Positions 62,514 to 63,382 of a stretch of 63,382 nt of DNA are shown piece by piece. The stretch covers positions 1 through 63,382 of the forward strand of contig NZ_JBISEP010000015.1 in assembly GCF_044383835.1 (NCBI RefSeq). The letters are read 5' to 3'. This DNA comes from Paraliobacillus sp044383835 (GTDB lineage: Bacteria > Bacillota > Bacilli > Bacillales > Amphibacillaceae). The notes beneath the pieces were generated by a model that had not been told where the DNA came from, did not search any database, and saw nothing but the letters and a program-made list of their open reading frames with translations. Positions within the stretch are counted from its first letter, which is position 1; each line of letters starts with the position of its first letter. The position numbers were made by a program, and so were the translations under genes.

Positions 62514-63110
62514 TTATGCTAAGTCACCTTGAGGACCAAAAAACTCAAAATGAATATCTTCTTCTTTTACGTTCCAATCGAGAAGTGCTTTATTCATTGC
62601 TTTCATAAATGGTGCAGGACCACAGAAATAGAATGAAGCATTATTAGTCGGTAAAATAGACTGTAACCAAGGTAAATCTACTAGTCCTACTTTATCGCAA
62701 TCCGTTGTTTCTCCTTTTTCATAAACGGTATATGCGTGCATGTCGCCATTTTGTGCAGCATGGATGTAGTACACTTCACGTTCTGGCTGTTGATGGGCAA
62801 CGGTGTGTAACATACTTGTTAGTGGTGTAAGTCCAACACCTCCACTTAGCAATATTAGCGGTTTCTGCTCTTTATCAAGAACAAAGTCACCTGCAGGAGC
62901 ACTTATTTCGATTGCATCTCCTTCATGAACAGATTCATGTAAATAAGTAGAAACAACTCCATTCGGGTTATCATTCAAACCATCTTCCCGTTTTACGCTA
63001 ATATGGAAATAGTCACTGTTCGGCTTACAAGATAAGCTATATTGACGTTGGCAAGTATATGGTATGGACGGAATATCTACCTTAACTGTTATAAATTGAG
63101 GTTGTACAAT
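62514..63110 (-). pseudogene. hmp: truncated flavohemoglobin (reductase part)
   Basis: The minus frame reads VDIPSIPYTCQRQYSLSC (FAD-binding RQYS motif), then SVKREDG, EGDAIEISAPAGDF, GGVGLTPLTSML (NAD(P)H site) and FYFCGPAPFM. It is the C-terminal two-thirds of the FAD/NAD reductase of Hmp; the globin domain and start of the FAD domain are missing. The upstream end stops at the hairpin at 63,111. Hmp detoxifies nitric oxide; this copy cannot. Confidence 0.88.
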
Positions 63111-63150
63111 AAATGACGTTGGTGAGTAAAAAAACTCACGAACGTCATTT
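63111..63150. repeat. long inverted repeat at the hmp break
   Basis: AAATGACGTTGGTGAGT (63111-63127) pairs with ACTCACGAACGTCATTT (63134-63150) with one mismatch and a 6-base A loop. It marks the point where recognisable hmp coding ends. Confidence 0.85.
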
Positions 63151-63199
63151 TTAAATTCATGTTTTAATTGATGGCCTCATTTTTATTTGAACATCTATA

Positions 63200-63382
63200 A
63201 AAGGCGAGGAATAATGTTTATTCCGCTGCGGAAATCCGCTTGCTTTCCGCAGGCACGGCTTCAGCTAACTTGGTAAAGAAAATCACTTCACCAAGTGGAT
63301 CTTCAGCTCGCGCTGTTCCCGCAGGACAAGGAATGCTACGGCAGCAACGCATCGCACGAAGAAAATGGCCCTTTATTTTCGA
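63200..63382. repeat. dispersed intergenic repeat at the window edge
   Basis: Short palindromes (GCGGAAATCCGC and CGCTGCGG) and text such as TTCAGCTCGCGCTGTTCCCG and AACGCATCGCACGAAG. Similar sequences occur repeatedly in Bacillaceae genomes and, partially, at 55,150-55,200 here. It continues beyond the right edge. Confidence 0.6.

Overview
The window is a low-GC Firmicute chromosome segment, most likely a spore-forming, moderately halophilic Bacillaceae (Gracilibacillus/Virgibacillus/Oceanobacillus-like; the genus is a guess). Evidence for this: AT-rich DNA, strong purine-rich ribosome binding sites, sporulation genes (yutH, lytH, yunB, two CotF-like coat genes), several Na+-coupled transporters, bacilliredoxin, and gene order resembling the Bacillus subtilis thr-yut-yun-suf-met-yus stretch.

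Region 1 (1-31,100) is mostly a conserved backbone. It holds a 52-bp tandem repeat block; the hom-thrC-thrB operon; yutH, yutG, a Fur-box flavodoxin, yutD and the spore endopeptidase lytH; an NSS amino-acid transporter with a 32-residue MetS-like partner; an NhaC-family transporter behind a lysine riboswitch; yunB, an HD-GYP phosphodiesterase and yunD; the sufCDSUB iron-sulfur operon; metNPQ behind an S-box riboswitch; thioredoxin-like, Toprim, gcvH and arsenate-reductase-like genes; two coat genes and an OsmC protein. It ends in a small damaged zone with an IS3 orfA remnant, an intact metal/arsenic-type permease and a broken csoR.

Region 2 (31,200-50,600) has transport, signalling and iron/zinc genes: an MFS pump with an Rrf2 regulator; a Zur-box operon znuC-znuB-zur-crcB-crcB; a VLRF1-type release-factor homologue; UspA; a SulP transporter; an M14 carboxypeptidase; a compact chemotaxis set cheX-cheW-cheY-mcp; a petrobactin-type siderophore ABC system (yclNOPQ) behind a Fur box; bacilliredoxin; a coiled-coil NlpC/P60 hydrolase; and aroD.

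Region 3 (50,600-63,382) is an accessory, decaying zone. Intact genes (a lipoprotein nuclease, catE with a divergent HxlR/YodB-type regulator, a SIMPL-domain protein) lie among fragments: a YolD-like remnant, a DUF5412-like frameshifted gene, a second partial aroD, IS3 and IS21 scraps, a full-length IS30 element, a ubiB gene broken by mutations and an IS200-type element, an IS1595 element with perfect 8-bp target duplications and a small passenger membrane-protein gene, a truncated flavohemoglobin and dispersed hairpin repeats.

Several circuits can be read directly: lysine, SAM, iron (two Fur boxes) and zinc (Zur box) all control nearby transport genes. I found no CRISPR array, no tRNA or rRNA gene, and no recognisable phage-defence system. 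The most unusual items are the IS1595 passenger gene, the remnants duplicating sufB and aroD, and the zinc-fluoride operon.
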